DNA from: an uncultured Chloracidobacterium sp.
GTDB taxonomy: Bacteria > Acidobacteriota > Blastocatellia > Pyrinomonadales > Pyrinomonadaceae
DNA length: 64,000 nucleotides
Direction of reading: 5' to 3'
Assembly: GCA_936914845.1 (NCBI GenBank)
Contig: CAKZGE010000017.1
Location: 1 to 64,000 of the forward strand
The notes under the pieces are model-generated. The model was not told where the DNA came from. It made no database searches and saw only the letters and a list, made by a program, of their open reading frames with translations. Positions 41,499 to 51,369 of this stretch are shown here, piece by piece. The stretch's first letter is position 1. The number at the start of each line of letters is the position of its first letter. The position numbers and the translations under genes are program-made.

Positions 41499-42784
41499 AT
41501 CGGCCTCTCGGGCCCGAGGGTGATGACGTGGCCGGCCTTGACGATCTTATTAATACAGCTGCCGCCGAATTCATACGCCAACTGGCGGTAATCGGTACCG
41601 TCCAAAAGCAGTAGATCCGCGTCCTTTCCGACCTCGATCGAGCCTTTCCGCTCTCCCATTCCTATCGCATGGGCAGCATTTATCGTAACGGCGTTCAAAG
41701 CCTCGGCGGGCAAAAGCTTTTGGTAACGGCAAGCGATCGCCATTGCCATCGGCAGCGACGGACACGGAGCAGAACCCGGATTATAATCCGTCGAAACGGC
41801 AATAGCACAACCGGCATCTATCATTTTGCGGGCATCCGCGAAGATCGTCTTTCCCCCGCTAAAGTTTTCCGTTGGAATAACTACGCCGATCGTATCTGAA
41901 TCCGCCAGCATCCTCACCTCTTCCGCAGATATCGAATCCAGATGATCGATAGAGGCCGCTCCAAGCTCAATGGCCAAGCGGCTGGCACCAAGATTAGTAA
42001 ACTGGTCGGCATGTGCCTTTAAGCCAAACCACAGAGCCTTTGCCGTTCGCAAGATCGTTTCCGTTTGATCGCGTGAAAAAGCTTTATTCTCGCAAAAAAC
42101 GTCGGCGAACATCCGCACGCCGGCCGGCTCAAAATGTGAAACCTCGTACCAACTCCAGACCTTTGGCATCATTTCGTCGCACAAGACATCCACATAGACA
42201 TCCGGATCATCGCGCAATTCGGGCGGCAGAGTATGAGCACCCAAAAATGTTGGTACAACATCGATCAGATGCAGTCGGTCGATCTCGGCGATCGCCGCCA
42301 GCATTTTAAGCTCTGCTCCGGTTTCCAATCCATAGCCGGTCTTTATCTCGGCAGTGGTCGTGCCGCATTGAAACATTTTATTCAATCGATTCAATCCGCC
42401 GCGGACCAATTCGCCTTCGCTGGCCGACCGGGTAGCTTCCACTGTAGACAAGATCCCGCCGCCGGCCGCCAAAATGTCGAGATAGGCCGCCCCCTCGATC
42501 TTCATTTCAAATTCATTTAGCCGGTCACCCGCATATACAATGTGCGTATGGCAATCAACAAAGCCCGGGACGACCGCACAACCAGAGGCATCGATCTCTT
42601 CCGCCGCCGAAAGATCGCGACAGATCGCCTCGCTATCGCCGACCGCAGCGACCTTGCCATCGACTATTGCGATCGCGGCTTCTTCAATGAAACCTGCATC
42701 GGACATCGCACGTCCTTTTTTTGCTCCTTCGGATGCACAGGTCGCCAGCTGGCCGATATTCCTGATCAAAAGATCTGCATGCAT
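41495..42784 (-). CDS. hutI: Imidazolonepropionase
   Basis: 429 residues from ATG 42784 (MHADLLIRNIGQLA). It hydrolyses 4-imidazolone-5-propionate to N-formimino-L-glutamate, the third step. Amidohydrolase signs are the metal-binding FVDCHTHIVYAGDR, KAHADQF, and STDYNPGSAPCPS, with KTGYGLE in the middle. It lies 4 bp after the next upstream gene and overlaps the NTF2-like gene. Confidence 0.95.
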   Translation of the reverse strand: MHADLLIRNIGQLATCASEGAKKGRAMSDAGFIEEAAIAIVDGKVAAVGDSEAICRDLSAAEEIDASGCAVVPGFVDCHTHIVYAGDRLNEFEMKIEGAAYLDILAAGGGILSTVEATRSASEGELVRGGLNRLNKMFQCGTTTAEIKTGYGLETGAELKMLAAIAEIDRLHLIDVVPTFLGAHTLPPELRDDPDVYVDVLCDEMMPKVWSWYEVSHFEPAGVRMFADVFCENKAFSRDQTETILRTAKALWFGLKAHADQFTNLGASRLAIELGAASIDHLDSISAEEVRMLADSDTIGVVIPTENFSGGKTIFADARKMIDAGCAIAVSTDYNPGSAPCPSLPMAMAIACRYQKLLPAEALNAVTINAAHAIGMGERKGSIEVGKDADLLLLDGTDYRQLAYEFGGSCINKIVKAGHVITLGPERPI

Positions 42785-42788
42785 ACTA

Positions 42789-43274
42789 TTAAAAATTCTT
42801 TTCAGCAACCTTTTCGTGGAGTTCATTCACTTCCATCAGCGCCGCCGAGCCGTACCACGGAACAAATTCTGCGACCATCACACCCGAACTTAAAACCGGA
42901 TCGGTCTGAGCCAGCTTTTTAGCCTCCTCGACTGTTGCTACGGCAAAGATGAACAACCCGCGGAATGTAATGTCGTTCTTTCCAAATGGGCCGGCGAGCG
43001 CCAACTTTCCTTCTTTTGCCAGCTTTTGGATATTGGCCATGTGGCCCTTGAAGATCGTTTCTCGTCGGCTGCCTTTAATTTTCGAATCTTTCGGGCCTGT
43101 TTTTAAGATGCATAACACGTAAAGTCGCATACCGAACTGGTCGGCTCCGGTCTTTTTTGCCAATGCGGCATCAAATTTGGCAGCCGCCGGCGGCGAGTTC
43201 GGTGTTTGCCCATCGGCAGCGGCCGCAACCGCAATGAAAATGCCGAAAGTGATCAATATATTCCTGAGTGCCAT
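42789..43274 (-). CDS. Secreted YCII-like protein
   Basis: 161 residues. An N-terminal signal (ALRNILITFGIFIAVAAAADGQT) precedes a YCII/dimeric alpha-beta barrel-like domain: RLYVLCILKTGPKD, then MANIQKLAKEGKLALAGPF and VATVEEAKKLAQTDPVLSSGVMVAEFVPWYG, with the characteristic 'G.l...Gp' and 'a..l...DP' steps. YCII proteins are often small enzymes or binders. It precedes hutI and follows a DUF2339 gene with a shared base. Confidence 0.75.
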   Translation of the reverse strand: MALRNILITFGIFIAVAAAADGQTPNSPPAAAKFDAALAKKTGADQFGMRLYVLCILKTGPKDSKIKGSRRETIFKGHMANIQKLAKEGKLALAGPFGKNDITFRGLFIFAVATVEEAKKLAQTDPVLSSGVMVAEFVPWYGSAALMEVNELHEKVAEKNF

Positions 43275-45541
43275 TATAGATCCTCCGTTTCTGAAACCGC
43301 ATTGTCAAAGATAGTGCTGCTGTATTTGTTGTAAAGAAAGGCAACTATCAGGATCAAGGTTCCGAGAGAAATAAAAACCACCGTTTTCGAAAGCGTATCC
43401 AAATGGGCGATATCGTAAAAGAATACCTTCAATAGCGTCACCGCAAACAGCACGATCGCCGAAATTCGGAGATGTCCGCGCCTGCCAAATATACCGAAGA
43501 TCGCTAAGATCAATGCATATATCCCCCAGAGAACGCTGACCGCAAGCTTAAAAGAATCACCGATGCCGAAGATCAACATCCAGTGCGTCAATTCGCTTGT
43601 CGCCACGCAAAGCCCGATAAACGCCGCAAATGTTTCAAATGCGGAAAGGGTCGGCTTGCCGCGGCGAGCGTATTCGAAGAGCATCGCGATCAACAATGCC
43701 AAACACACCAATGCTGCATATCTGACCGCCAAAAGTGAAAGGAGTGATGATCCGGCGGCTAGTGCGGTTTCGGTGCCTTCTTGAAGCAGCACGGGGCCGA
43801 TGGCTACGAATATCAGCGAGTTCAGCACGCCAAAGCCGCAGGCCGCCATTCCGAAGTTCTCATCTTTCCAACGCATCAGGTTGGCAAAACCGAAGCCGGC
43901 CGTGTAGATCATGGCAAACGCCGCTTGCGAAACAATGCTTTTAATATTGACCAGTGTGCCTTGAAAATCATCTCCATCGCCCGTCCACAGCCAGAAATTT
44001 GCGATCTCTGTCCGCAAAACATTGAATAAAACAGCGCTCGCCGCGAACATTGCAATGCTGCGAAAGGCACTGGTCAACGTTTTCGACAGGGGTGAGTTTT
44101 CTGCGTAAACATCGTTCAAATAGCTGTAAACTGTCAGAGCGGCAAAAACGAATAAGCCGGCGATGAATACTGAATTAGCGAATGGGGCCTCGGCTCTGTT
44201 ATGAAAGATCCACGACCATTCGAGGCAAAGCGACATCATCGCCAAGCCGTACATCGGGTACGCCAGATATTCGAAAACCGGCAGCCGCTTCATTCGGCCG
44301 ATCGCAAAAAGCATCGCAGCCTGTATCGCCCATAGAACCGTGACTACGCTTCCATCGAATTGTATCGGGACGGCGGCTGCGGCGAATATCACAACCAAAG
44401 CTGCTAAAAGATATACAACATCAGGTGTGGCTGAAGATATACGACTGACTACCAAGCCCGCCGCTAGATGAAACGCCGCATTAGCAACCGCAAACATTCC
44501 GGTACTGCTGCCATATCCGCTGCTATCCAGGATCGAATACCCCAAGCAAAAGAAAATTGACGCATTCGCCAGGGTTAAAATGATGTTTTCGACCGCCAAA
44601 TATTCTCTGCGGGTGATCTTATATATCAAGAACGTGACGTAAAAGATGGCGAAGAAAACAAATGCGAATGCCAGAGCCGCAATGCCGTGGTGTTCGGGAT
44701 CGAAATCCGCTATGAACCAAATTAAAAAGATGGCCCAGGTTGCAACAAAGGAAGTGTAAAAGGTCGAACGCCAATATTTCAGCACCGAAATGGCCAAGAT
44801 GCCGACGTTAACGATGGCCATATAGCCAAACAAGCCGTAAACATTTTTCGACCCTGTACTCAGCAAAAACGGTATCGCATAAGCACCGACCAATCCAAGA
44901 TGAGCTATTACTACTCTCGAATAGGCAACCGCGGCAGCAAAACCGAAGACCGTCATCAGAATCATCAGAACGAACGCCGCCGGCTGGCCGATCAGCCCGT
45001 AGAGCGAAAAAGCGAAAAATGTAATGAAATACATTATCGCGATGCCGCCTGCCATCAGAAAGGCACTAAAATTCAAGAACCGGCTTTTCAATTTGATCGC
45101 CAGGCCTGCCAGTATGGTTCCGACGACATAGCCGGCAACTATACGCATTAGAGGCGTAACCCACCCTTTATCCATCGCAAATTTTGCGCCGATCGCTACA
45201 CCGATCACCAAAACTACGATGCCGATGATACTAAGCAGATTTTCGCCGACGAAGCGTTCCCATTCAGAACGCACCCGAGGCTCCTTAGGTTCGGTGTTGA
45301 CCGGTCGAGCGGTAAAACTATCCGGCTCCGGCCATTTTGGAGGCGGCTGAGGAACAATTGGCGGTGGTTCACTTCCCCGAAAGACTTCGGGGTCGTCATA
45401 AGCTTTCGATGGCCCTTGTTGGCCCAAAATCTTCAGTTCAGCACGGATCGCCGTTATTTCGGCTTGAAATCCGATCTGCGTTCTGACCAACCGGTCGAGA
45501 CGCATTTCTAATTCTTTGATCTGATCGTTCAAATCGGCCAT
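43274..45541 (-). CDS. DUF2339 multi-pass membrane protein
   Basis: 755 residues. An N-terminal coiled coil (LNDQIKELEMRLDRLVRTQIGFQAEITAIRAELKIL) and a Pro-rich linker precede about 20 or more membrane helices, starting with WERFVGENLLSIIGIVVLVIGVAIGAKFAMDKGWVTP, which is the DUF2339 start. Function in the family is unknown. Its start faces hutU across a 96-bp divergent spacer. It overlaps the YCII-like gene by one base. Confidence 0.88.
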   Translation of the reverse strand: MADLNDQIKELEMRLDRLVRTQIGFQAEITAIRAELKILGQQGPSKAYDDPEVFRGSEPPPIVPQPPPKWPEPDSFTARPVNTEPKEPRVRSEWERFVGENLLSIIGIVVLVIGVAIGAKFAMDKGWVTPLMRIVAGYVVGTILAGLAIKLKSRFLNFSAFLMAGGIAIMYFITFFAFSLYGLIGQPAAFVLMILMTVFGFAAAVAYSRVVIAHLGLVGAYAIPFLLSTGSKNVYGLFGYMAIVNVGILAISVLKYWRSTFYTSFVATWAIFLIWFIADFDPEHHGIAALAFAFVFFAIFYVTFLIYKITRREYLAVENIILTLANASIFFCLGYSILDSSGYGSSTGMFAVANAAFHLAAGLVVSRISSATPDVVYLLAALVVIFAAAAVPIQFDGSVVTVLWAIQAAMLFAIGRMKRLPVFEYLAYPMYGLAMMSLCLEWSWIFHNRAEAPFANSVFIAGLFVFAALTVYSYLNDVYAENSPLSKTLTSAFRSIAMFAASAVLFNVLRTEIANFWLWTGDGDDFQGTLVNIKSIVSQAAFAMIYTAGFGFANLMRWKDENFGMAACGFGVLNSLIFVAIGPVLLQEGTETALAAGSSLLSLLAVRYAALVCLALLIAMLFEYARRGKPTLSAFETFAAFIGLCVATSELTHWMLIFGIGDSFKLAVSVLWGIYALILAIFGIFGRRGHLRISAIVLFAVTLLKVFFYDIAHLDTLSKTVVFISLGTLILIVAFLYNKYSSTIFDNAVSETEDL

Positions 45542-45637
45542 AGACGACTACTATTCGCGTAACTATTATGCCAAGATAATATATCTGAATTGGTTCGATT
45601 TTAACGCATTGCTCTTCTTAAATAAAATAAATCTCGT

Positions 45638-47287
45638 ATGAAAAGACCCGTTCATTCACCCGTCGGAACAAAACTCAGCTGTAAAAATTGGCTTATCGAA
45701 GCAGCTTATCGAATGCTGCAGAACAACCTTGACCCGGATGTCGCGTTCGATCCGAACAATCTTGTGGTTTACGGCGGACGCGGAAAGGCCGCTCGAAACT
45801 GGGAGTCTTTCGATGCGATCCTCGACAGTCTTCGGCAGATGGATGAAGACGAAACTCTGCTTATCCAATCGGGCAAACCGGTGGGGATCTTTAAAAGCCA
45901 CACTGACGCTCCGCGGGTTTTGTTGGCAAATTCGAATATCGTCCCGCATTGGGCAACACAGCAGCAGTTCGATCAATACGAACGCGACGGCCTAATGATG
46001 TATGGCCAGATGACTGCCGGAAGTTGGATCTATATCGGCACGCAGGGCATTCTCCAGGGAACCTACGAAACATTCGGTTCGCTGGCCCGCGAGCACGGGT
46101 GGGGAAATCTTGCCGGCAGATTCGTTCTAACAGCCGGACTTGGCGAAATGGGCGGAGCACAGGCACAAGCTATTACCTTCAACGGCGGCGTCGGATTGCT
46201 GGTCGAGGTCGATCAGTGGCGAATTGAACGCCGGTTGAAGCTGAAACAGATCGATGTCGCGGCCGCATCGCTTGATCATGCAATTTCGCTTGTTTCCGAA
46301 GCGATCAATGCCAAACGGCCGCTTTCCGTTGCTCTCCACGGCAACGCAGCAGAAGTTCACTGGCAATTGATCGACCGCGAGATAATTCCGGATGTCGTCA
46401 CCGATCAGACCTCTGCACACGACCCGCTTTACGGTTATATTCCCGAAGGGTTGACCGTGGAGCAGGCGGCAGAACTACGAACGATCGAGCCGGCCTTGTA
46501 TGAAGAACAAGCAATGCGTTCAATGGCCCGCCATGTGGAGGCGATGCTTCAATTTCAGCATCGAGGTTCCATCGTCTTTGATTACGGCAACAATCTTCGT
46601 CAACGAGCATTCGACACGGGTGTTGCCAATGCTTTCGATTACCCCGGTTTCGTGCCGGCCTATATTCGGCCGTTGTTCTGCGAGGGCAAAGGCCCTTTTC
46701 GGTGGGTGGCTCTTTCCGGCGATAAAGAAGACATTTTCAGAACAGACGCGGCAATAATGGAACTCTTTCCGGAGAACGATCACCTTACGCGTTGGCTGAC
46801 GATGGCCCAAGAGCAGGTCGAATTTCAGGGCTTGCCGGCCCGAATTTGCTGGCTTGGATACGGCGAGCGGGCAAAAGCCGGGCTGAAATTGAACGAAATG
46901 GTGGCCAGCGGCGAATTAAAAGCTCCGATCGTCATCGGACGCGATCATCTGGACTGCGGCAGCGTCGCTTCGCCAAACCGCGAGACCGAATCGATGAAAG
47001 ACGGCAGCGACGCCATCGCCGATTGGGTCTATTTGAACGCGATGATCAATGTTGCGGGCGGTGCGACATGGGTTTCGCTGCACCACGGCGGCGGTGTCGG
47101 CATCGGTTATTCGCTCCACGCCGGACAAGTTATCGTTGCTGATGGAACACCGGAAGCCGCAAAGCGGATCGAACGTGTGCTGACCACAGATCCGGGAATG
47201 GGCGTTATTCGCCACGCCGACGCCGGCTACGACGAAGCAATTGAATTCGCGAAGAAGAACGGGGTTGCAATCCCGATGACAACGTAA
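45638..47287 (+). CDS. hutU: Urocanate hydratase
   Basis: 549 residues, full length. It adds water to urocanate with tightly bound NAD, the second step of histidine degradation. The NAD site is LTAGLGEMGGAQ, preceded by WIYIGTQGILQGTYETF. Near the C-terminus are DHLDCGSVASPNRETESMKDGSDAIADWVYLNAMINVAGGATWVSLHHGGGVGIGYS, the typical end. It reads away from the other hut genes, so it has its own promoter in the spacer 45542-45637. Confidence 0.97.
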   Translation: MKRPVHSPVGTKLSCKNWLIEAAYRMLQNNLDPDVAFDPNNLVVYGGRGKAARNWESFDAILDSLRQMDEDETLLIQSGKPVGIFKSHTDAPRVLLANSNIVPHWATQQQFDQYERDGLMMYGQMTAGSWIYIGTQGILQGTYETFGSLAREHGWGNLAGRFVLTAGLGEMGGAQAQAITFNGGVGLLVEVDQWRIERRLKLKQIDVAAASLDHAISLVSEAINAKRPLSVALHGNAAEVHWQLIDREIIPDVVTDQTSAHDPLYGYIPEGLTVEQAAELRTIEPALYEEQAMRSMARHVEAMLQFQHRGSIVFDYGNNLRQRAFDTGVANAFDYPGFVPAYIRPLFCEGKGPFRWVALSGDKEDIFRTDAAIMELFPENDHLTRWLTMAQEQVEFQGLPARICWLGYGERAKAGLKLNEMVASGELKAPIVIGRDHLDCGSVASPNRETESMKDGSDAIADWVYLNAMINVAGGATWVSLHHGGGVGIGYSLHAGQVIVADGTPEAAKRIERVLTTDPGMGVIRHADAGYDEAIEFAKKNGVAIPMTT

Positions 47288-47397
47288 ACGGTGAAGCTGA
47301 CGCTAACGGGCCTTGCAACAATTAAGGATTGGCGAGAACCGCAGTGCCGTAAAATTTGATCGGGGTCTTAAAAAGATCTGGGGTGTTAAAAGAAAAA

Positions 47398-47472
<75 letters not shown>

Positions 47473-47543
47473 ACGCGGTCCACTTTCAAAGCTTGAAAGC
47501 GAACCCTAAGAATGCCAAATGAAGCCTGTTGTGTCAAGCGGCC

Positions 47544-48530
47544 TCATTGAAGCCGATGTTTGCTAAAAAATTCCCAGATCACGGCTGATGCATTCATTTC
47601 TACCGATGGTTCATCGCCGGCTTGCCGCGATCTTCCGCCCGGCCAGGCGTGGTTACCGCCGATGACTGTAATATATTCTACGTCCTTATCCCGGCTGCAT
47701 CCGCGAAAACTTCGCCGCTCAACATTGCCGGATCTGACAGCCGCGGTCTGCATCGAGCATCCATTGTTTTTCGCCCAAAATTCGGTTGTTTCCTTTTGAC
47801 TGAGATACGGGGCGTTTTGAGCTTTATTGACCGGATAATTTACCGACCATCCGCCGGCGAGAGGAACCGCCGTATCTGCCGAACCGTTTATCATTAAGGT
47901 CGGTACTTTGCCGTTCGGTTTCGGCGAAGCAGCAAAAAGAGCCCCTGCTACCGGTGCGATCGCCGCAACGCGATCTGACAAGCGGGCACCGATCAGGTGT
48001 GTCATCATCGCACCGTTCGAATGTCCTGTGACATAGATCCGTTTCGGATCAACGTTCGGATGTCTGCTTAATTTGCTGATCAAAGCGTCGATAAATGCTA
48101 CATCATCAACCTTGTCTTCCACCGCTTGAGCACAGCACCCGATAGCGTTCCATGTCAGCAAAATGTCTTTCCTGTTCCCCGAACCGTCCGGATAGACCAC
48201 GATAAACCTTTCGCGCTCGGCGATCTGGTTAAAGCCGGTCGCTTGTGCCGAAAATTTGCCGTTGCCGCCCCCGCCATGGAGCGAAATAACAACCGCCATT
48301 CGTTCGCTGCGGCCGCCGCTGGGATAGTGTATCCAAAAGGTGCGTTCCCGGTCACCAACTTCGATGGTTTGAGGATCCATCTCCGAACCGGAGCGGCTTT
48401 CCTCTATGACCCGCGCCAAACGCCTGCGATCCGCTTCTCCGCCTCGTCTTTGTGCAGAAACACTAATCGCAGAAAGCGTAAACAACATCCCCAACATGAT
48501 CGCCGTAGCCGACCCCGCCCGTCTTTTCAT
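47544..48530 (-). CDS. Secreted PHB-depolymerase-family esterase
   Basis: 328 residues. A signal peptide (IMLGMLFTLSAISVSAQ) precedes an alpha/beta hydrolase of the LpqC/PHB-depolymerase branch. Features are the oxyanion region ISLHGGGGNG, the nucleophile motif VTGHSNGAMM, the NAIGCCAQ cysteine pair before it, and a downstream HAWPGG that supplies the His. Likely hydrolyses extracellular esters (feruloyl, acetyl-xylan or polyester). The substrate cannot be told from sequence. Nearest neighbours are tRNA-Val and a small membrane gene. Confidence 0.85.
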   Translation of the reverse strand: MKRRAGSATAIMLGMLFTLSAISVSAQRRGGEADRRRLARVIEESRSGSEMDPQTIEVGDRERTFWIHYPSGGRSERMAVVISLHGGGGNGKFSAQATGFNQIAERERFIVVYPDGSGNRKDILLTWNAIGCCAQAVEDKVDDVAFIDALISKLSRHPNVDPKRIYVTGHSNGAMMTHLIGARLSDRVAAIAPVAGALFAASPKPNGKVPTLMINGSADTAVPLAGGWSVNYPVNKAQNAPYLSQKETTEFWAKNNGCSMQTAAVRSGNVERRSFRGCSRDKDVEYITVIGGNHAWPGGRSRQAGDEPSVEMNASAVIWEFFSKHRLQ

Positions 48531-48683
48531 TCAACCTTCCCTCCCGAATGTATTTATGACGCTTCGTTTCAAAAAAAGGGCGAAACTATATAAGGTAATC
48601 AATGATACAATGTTCGCGGCTGCGAGGCCGTAAAATACAAAATTAAAGGGAGGAAGGCGAGAAGTAACGCCTGTTTACGATCT

Positions 48684-48959
48684 ATGATCTCATTACTGAT
48701 CTGGCTTTTATTGGGTTTCCTAGCCGGTTACGTAGCAAAGTTGCTTATGCCCGGGTCTGATGGCGGCGGTGTGATATTTACCACTTTACTCGGCATCGTC
48801 GGTGCCGTTGTCGGCGGTTACATCGGTGTGCTCCTTGGTTTTCCGATGGCAAGCAGTTTCGACAACATCGGCGGTTCCTTACCGAGTTTCCTGTTTTCCG
48901 TTCTTGGTGCAATAGTGGTTTTAGCTATTTTCCGTGTGCTTTCGGGCAGACGCGTCTGA
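48684..48959 (+). CDS. GlsB/YeaQ-type small membrane protein
   Basis: 91 residues with three hydrophobic helices: LLIWLLLGFLAGYVAKLLMPG, FTTLLGIVGAVVGGYIGVLLGF and LPSFLFSVLGAIVVLAIFRVL. The Gly-spaced 'G..aG..a.....g......ll.GivGa..Gg..g' layout is that of the transglycosylase-associated (GlsB/YeaQ/YmgE) family, often stress-induced, with unknown biochemical role. The 3' end overlaps the DUF3037 gene on the other strand by 39 bp. Confidence 0.85.
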   Translation: MISLLIWLLLGFLAGYVAKLLMPGSDGGGVIFTTLLGIVGAVVGGYIGVLLGFPMASSFDNIGGSLPSFLFSVLGAIVVLAIFRVLSGRRV

Positions 48960-49358
48960 CTCGACAACGGACATTTGTTCGACCAATCGCTGCATAAGTC
49001 CGCTGAGAGTAGCAATTGGGTCACAGGTCAATCCTACATGGGTGGCAGAGGTTTGAACGATCGTGCTCCGCGGAGCCGTCAGCCAGCGAAAGCGCTCTGC
49101 TGTCGGCAAAGCGCCGATCGGCCCAGCTTTCTCGCCGCCCTTTGATATTTTTTCGATCGCAGCCAGATGCCGGCGAACTTCTTCTACGTTCACCGCCGGT
49201 GCGAATGCGGCCAGCCGAGCTTCATCGATGCCGAACTGTGATCCTAGAAAGTTCAGAGAGCGGCAGTGCAATATCACGCCTACGTTGAGGAACTCTTCCC
49301 GTTCTACGAGCGGCACGATCCGGATCACCGCATATTCATATAAGTGCTTTTCCGGCAC
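48921..49358 (-). CDS. DUF3037 protein, partner of HipA-like kinase
   Basis: 145 residues from a GTG at 49358, with GGAGG 9 nt upstream; the ATG further up (49397) would extend into the kinase without a ribosome site. It starts VPEKHLYEYAVIRIVPLVEREEFLNVGVILHCRS, the DUF3037 hallmark, with FGIDEARLAAFAPAV and the later RFRWLTAPRSTIVQTSATHVGLT. It overlaps the kinase gene by 23 bp. These two families occur together in many bacteria, so they probably act as a pair. Confidence 0.85.
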   Translation of the reverse strand: MPEKHLYEYAVIRIVPLVEREEFLNVGVILHCRSLNFLGSQFGIDEARLAAFAPAVNVEEVRRHLAAIEKISKGGEKAGPIGALPTAERFRWLTAPRSTIVQTSATHVGLTCDPIATLSGLMQRLVEQMSVVESDASARKHTENS

Positions 49359-50115
49359 GAACAGCTTCCTCCGTAAAGATCTCCGCGTTCTGCACACGCT
49401 GAGTTAAAAACTGGACATAGACCTCTCGCATCTTATCCGGAGCCTCCCCGCCGCCGTTCAACCATCCGTCCGGGACAATTTCGACGATCTCGCTGAAGAA
49501 TTCAGGCGTCAGTAGTGGTAAAAGCTCACCCGCCGCTGCCTCGATCGATCCCGCGAAAGGAAGCAGAACGTGATCCTTTATGTGCTTGAATGGCGACGCG
49601 GCAAAATCCCGCCAGGTGTTCCAGGAATGATGAAAATATAGTGCGGCTCCATGATCGATCAACCACAATTCTTTATGCCACATCAGCATATTCGCGTTGC
49701 GCGGCGTGCGGTCAACATTCATGACAAAGGCATCGAACCAGACGATCTTTGCCGCCAATTCGGCATTGACGGTATCAACGACCGGATCGAATGTTATTGA
49801 TCCCGGCAAATAATCCAATGCCAGGTTTTGTCCCACACTCGCTTTAAGGAGATCTTGGATCTCCGGATCAGGCTCGATCCGTCCGAATTCAGCCGAAAGC
49901 TCCGCAAAAACTATTTCCGGCACGCGAAATCCCAGCTTCCGGGCTATTTCGCCTGCGAGAAGTTCGGCGATCAAAGCCTTCGTTCCCTGCCCGGCACCGC
50001 GAAATTTGACAACATACATTCCGTCGTCTTCGGCTTCTACGATCGCCGGCAACGAGCCGCCCTCGCGAAGCGGGGTCACGTATCGAGTTATTGTTGTTTC
50101 ACGAATTTCCGCCAA
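49336..50115 (-). CDS. HipA-like kinase
   Basis: 259 residues. The N-terminus has a small beta part (DDGMYVVKFRGAGQGTKALIAELLAGEIARKLG) with the ATP-contacting Lys, then DAFVMNVDRTPRNANMLMWHKELWLIDHGAAL, the HipA-type catalytic loop (N-x-D-R, N) and the metal-binding DHG. It lacks the HipB and HipA N1 domain. Together with DUF3037 it may be a toxin-antitoxin-like or regulatory kinase pair. It is 3 bp from hutG, which may be chance. Confidence 0.85.
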   Translation of the reverse strand: MAEIRETTITRYVTPLREGGSLPAIVEAEDDGMYVVKFRGAGQGTKALIAELLAGEIARKLGFRVPEIVFAELSAEFGRIEPDPEIQDLLKASVGQNLALDYLPGSITFDPVVDTVNAELAAKIVWFDAFVMNVDRTPRNANMLMWHKELWLIDHGAALYFHHSWNTWRDFAASPFKHIKDHVLLPFAGSIEAAAGELLPLLTPEFFSEIVEIVPDGWLNGGGEAPDKMREVYVQFLTQRVQNAEIFTEEAVRAGKALI

Positions 50116-50118
50116 TTT

Positions 50119-51072
50119 TTACGTCACGTTCGAACAAAAACGATGAACAGCGATCGCGACCAGTTTCGTCGTGCGGTCATCCTGATCATATTTCGGATTT
50201 ACTTCGGTAAACTCGATCACTTTCGTGTTGGCAAGACTCGCGGCATATTTCACCAGCGTAATAAATTCGCCCGCCCTCAAACCCAGCGGCGACGGCGACG
50301 ACGCCCCCGGAGCGTCTGCCGATCGAAGAGCGTCAATATCGAACCCGAAGAAAGTACTCAACGAAGCGCTATGGTGGACAAAAGTTTCTCGTACCCGCTC
50401 TTTTATTTCGAGATGCACATCCTCGCGTCCCCTAAGAACCTCTAAACTGATACGATTCACACCGAGGTCGGTGATATACCGATAGTAAATGGGCGAACAG
50501 AAATGTGATTGATATCCGATCTCATAGAATTGCGTCGGCACCAAATGCCCTTCTTCGAGAAGCTGTCGATATTGTGTACCGCTGTTTCGCTGTTCGTCCG
50601 CTCGGACATCCAAATGAGAATCGACATTTAAGGCGATCCAGTTCCCACTGCCGAAAACAGCTGCCATCGCTTTGCCGTCCGGATAAGAAATATCGTTGCC
50701 GCCACCAAGAACGATCACCCGCTTACCGTCACGAAGCATCTGTTCCACGATCTCTGTCTGCCGGTCGTGGATCTCTTCCAGCGTGCCATCCGTTTTAACA
50801 TTGCCGACATCGACAATACGTTTTTTGATGCCCATCGGAGTTAGACGATAAAATTGTTCGCGAATCGCATCAGGAGCCAACGCCGCACCTTCCCGACCAT
50901 GGCTGCGCCGAATACCTTCGTCTTGCGGACAGCCGAGCAAAACCAACTCCGCGGCATCATAGCTTTTCTCGTCCGACCGGACGATCTCACCTAGGCGGGG
51001 ATCGTTTTTATCGCCTTTTGAATAGAAGAGTTCGGTGCCCGGCCGAGTTGTCAGGTCAAATATGTTCGCCAT
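50119..51072 (-). CDS. hutG: Formimidoylglutamase (arginase family)
   Basis: 317 residues. Manganese-ligand motifs of the arginase/agmatinase fold are present: VLGGGNDISY, NVDSHLDVR, and GFDIDALRSADAPG, with the C-terminal EVNPKYDQDDRT. Given hutH, hutI and hutU nearby and no arginine degradation genes, it most likely hydrolyses N-formimino-L-glutamate to glutamate and formamide (last hut step). Agmatinase or another ureohydrolase remains possible by sequence alone. Confidence 0.85.
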   Translation of the reverse strand: MANIFDLTTRPGTELFYSKGDKNDPRLGEIVRSDEKSYDAAELVLLGCPQDEGIRRSHGREGAALAPDAIREQFYRLTPMGIKKRIVDVGNVKTDGTLEEIHDRQTEIVEQMLRDGKRVIVLGGGNDISYPDGKAMAAVFGSGNWIALNVDSHLDVRADEQRNSGTQYRQLLEEGHLVPTQFYEIGYQSHFCSPIYYRYITDLGVNRISLEVLRGREDVHLEIKERVRETFVHHSASLSTFFGFDIDALRSADAPGASSPSPLGLRAGEFITLVKYAASLANTKVIEFTEVNPKYDQDDRTTKLVAIAVHRFCSNVT

Positions 51073-51115
51073 ATGGTCTATATTACTCTAAAAGTTCTTT
51101 GGCAGAAAGACAGGC

Positions 51116-51319
51116 TTACTGCTGCTCAACACGCCCGCAACAGGTACAAGGCCTTGTCTTGTCGTTTAGATTCGATTCGAAGCCGTCCTCAAAATCGCTG
51201 CGTATCTTTTCGCGTTCATTGGAATCAAAGAATTCATTAATGGCATTGACCAATTCAAGTCGCTCCAAATTACGAAGTTTCAAAAATCCGTTGAATACAT
51301 ATTTGGTTTGTTCGTTCAT
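51116..51319 (-). CDS. Small hypothetical protein
   Basis: 67 residues, starting MNEQTKYVFNGFLKLRNLERLELVNAINEFFDSNEREKIRSDFEDGF and ending RPCTCCGRVEQQ, with a Cys triplet that could hold metal. It is helical and acidic. The ribosome site is weak. Between hutG and a rightward secreted gene. No family recognised. Confidence 0.5.
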   Translation of the reverse strand: MNEQTKYVFNGFLKLRNLERLELVNAINEFFDSNEREKIRSDFEDGFESNLNDKTRPCTCCGRVEQQ

Positions 51320-51369
51320 ATTGATGCTTTTCAGTGGGAATTACCGCGAATTCATTATAGGTATCTTAT

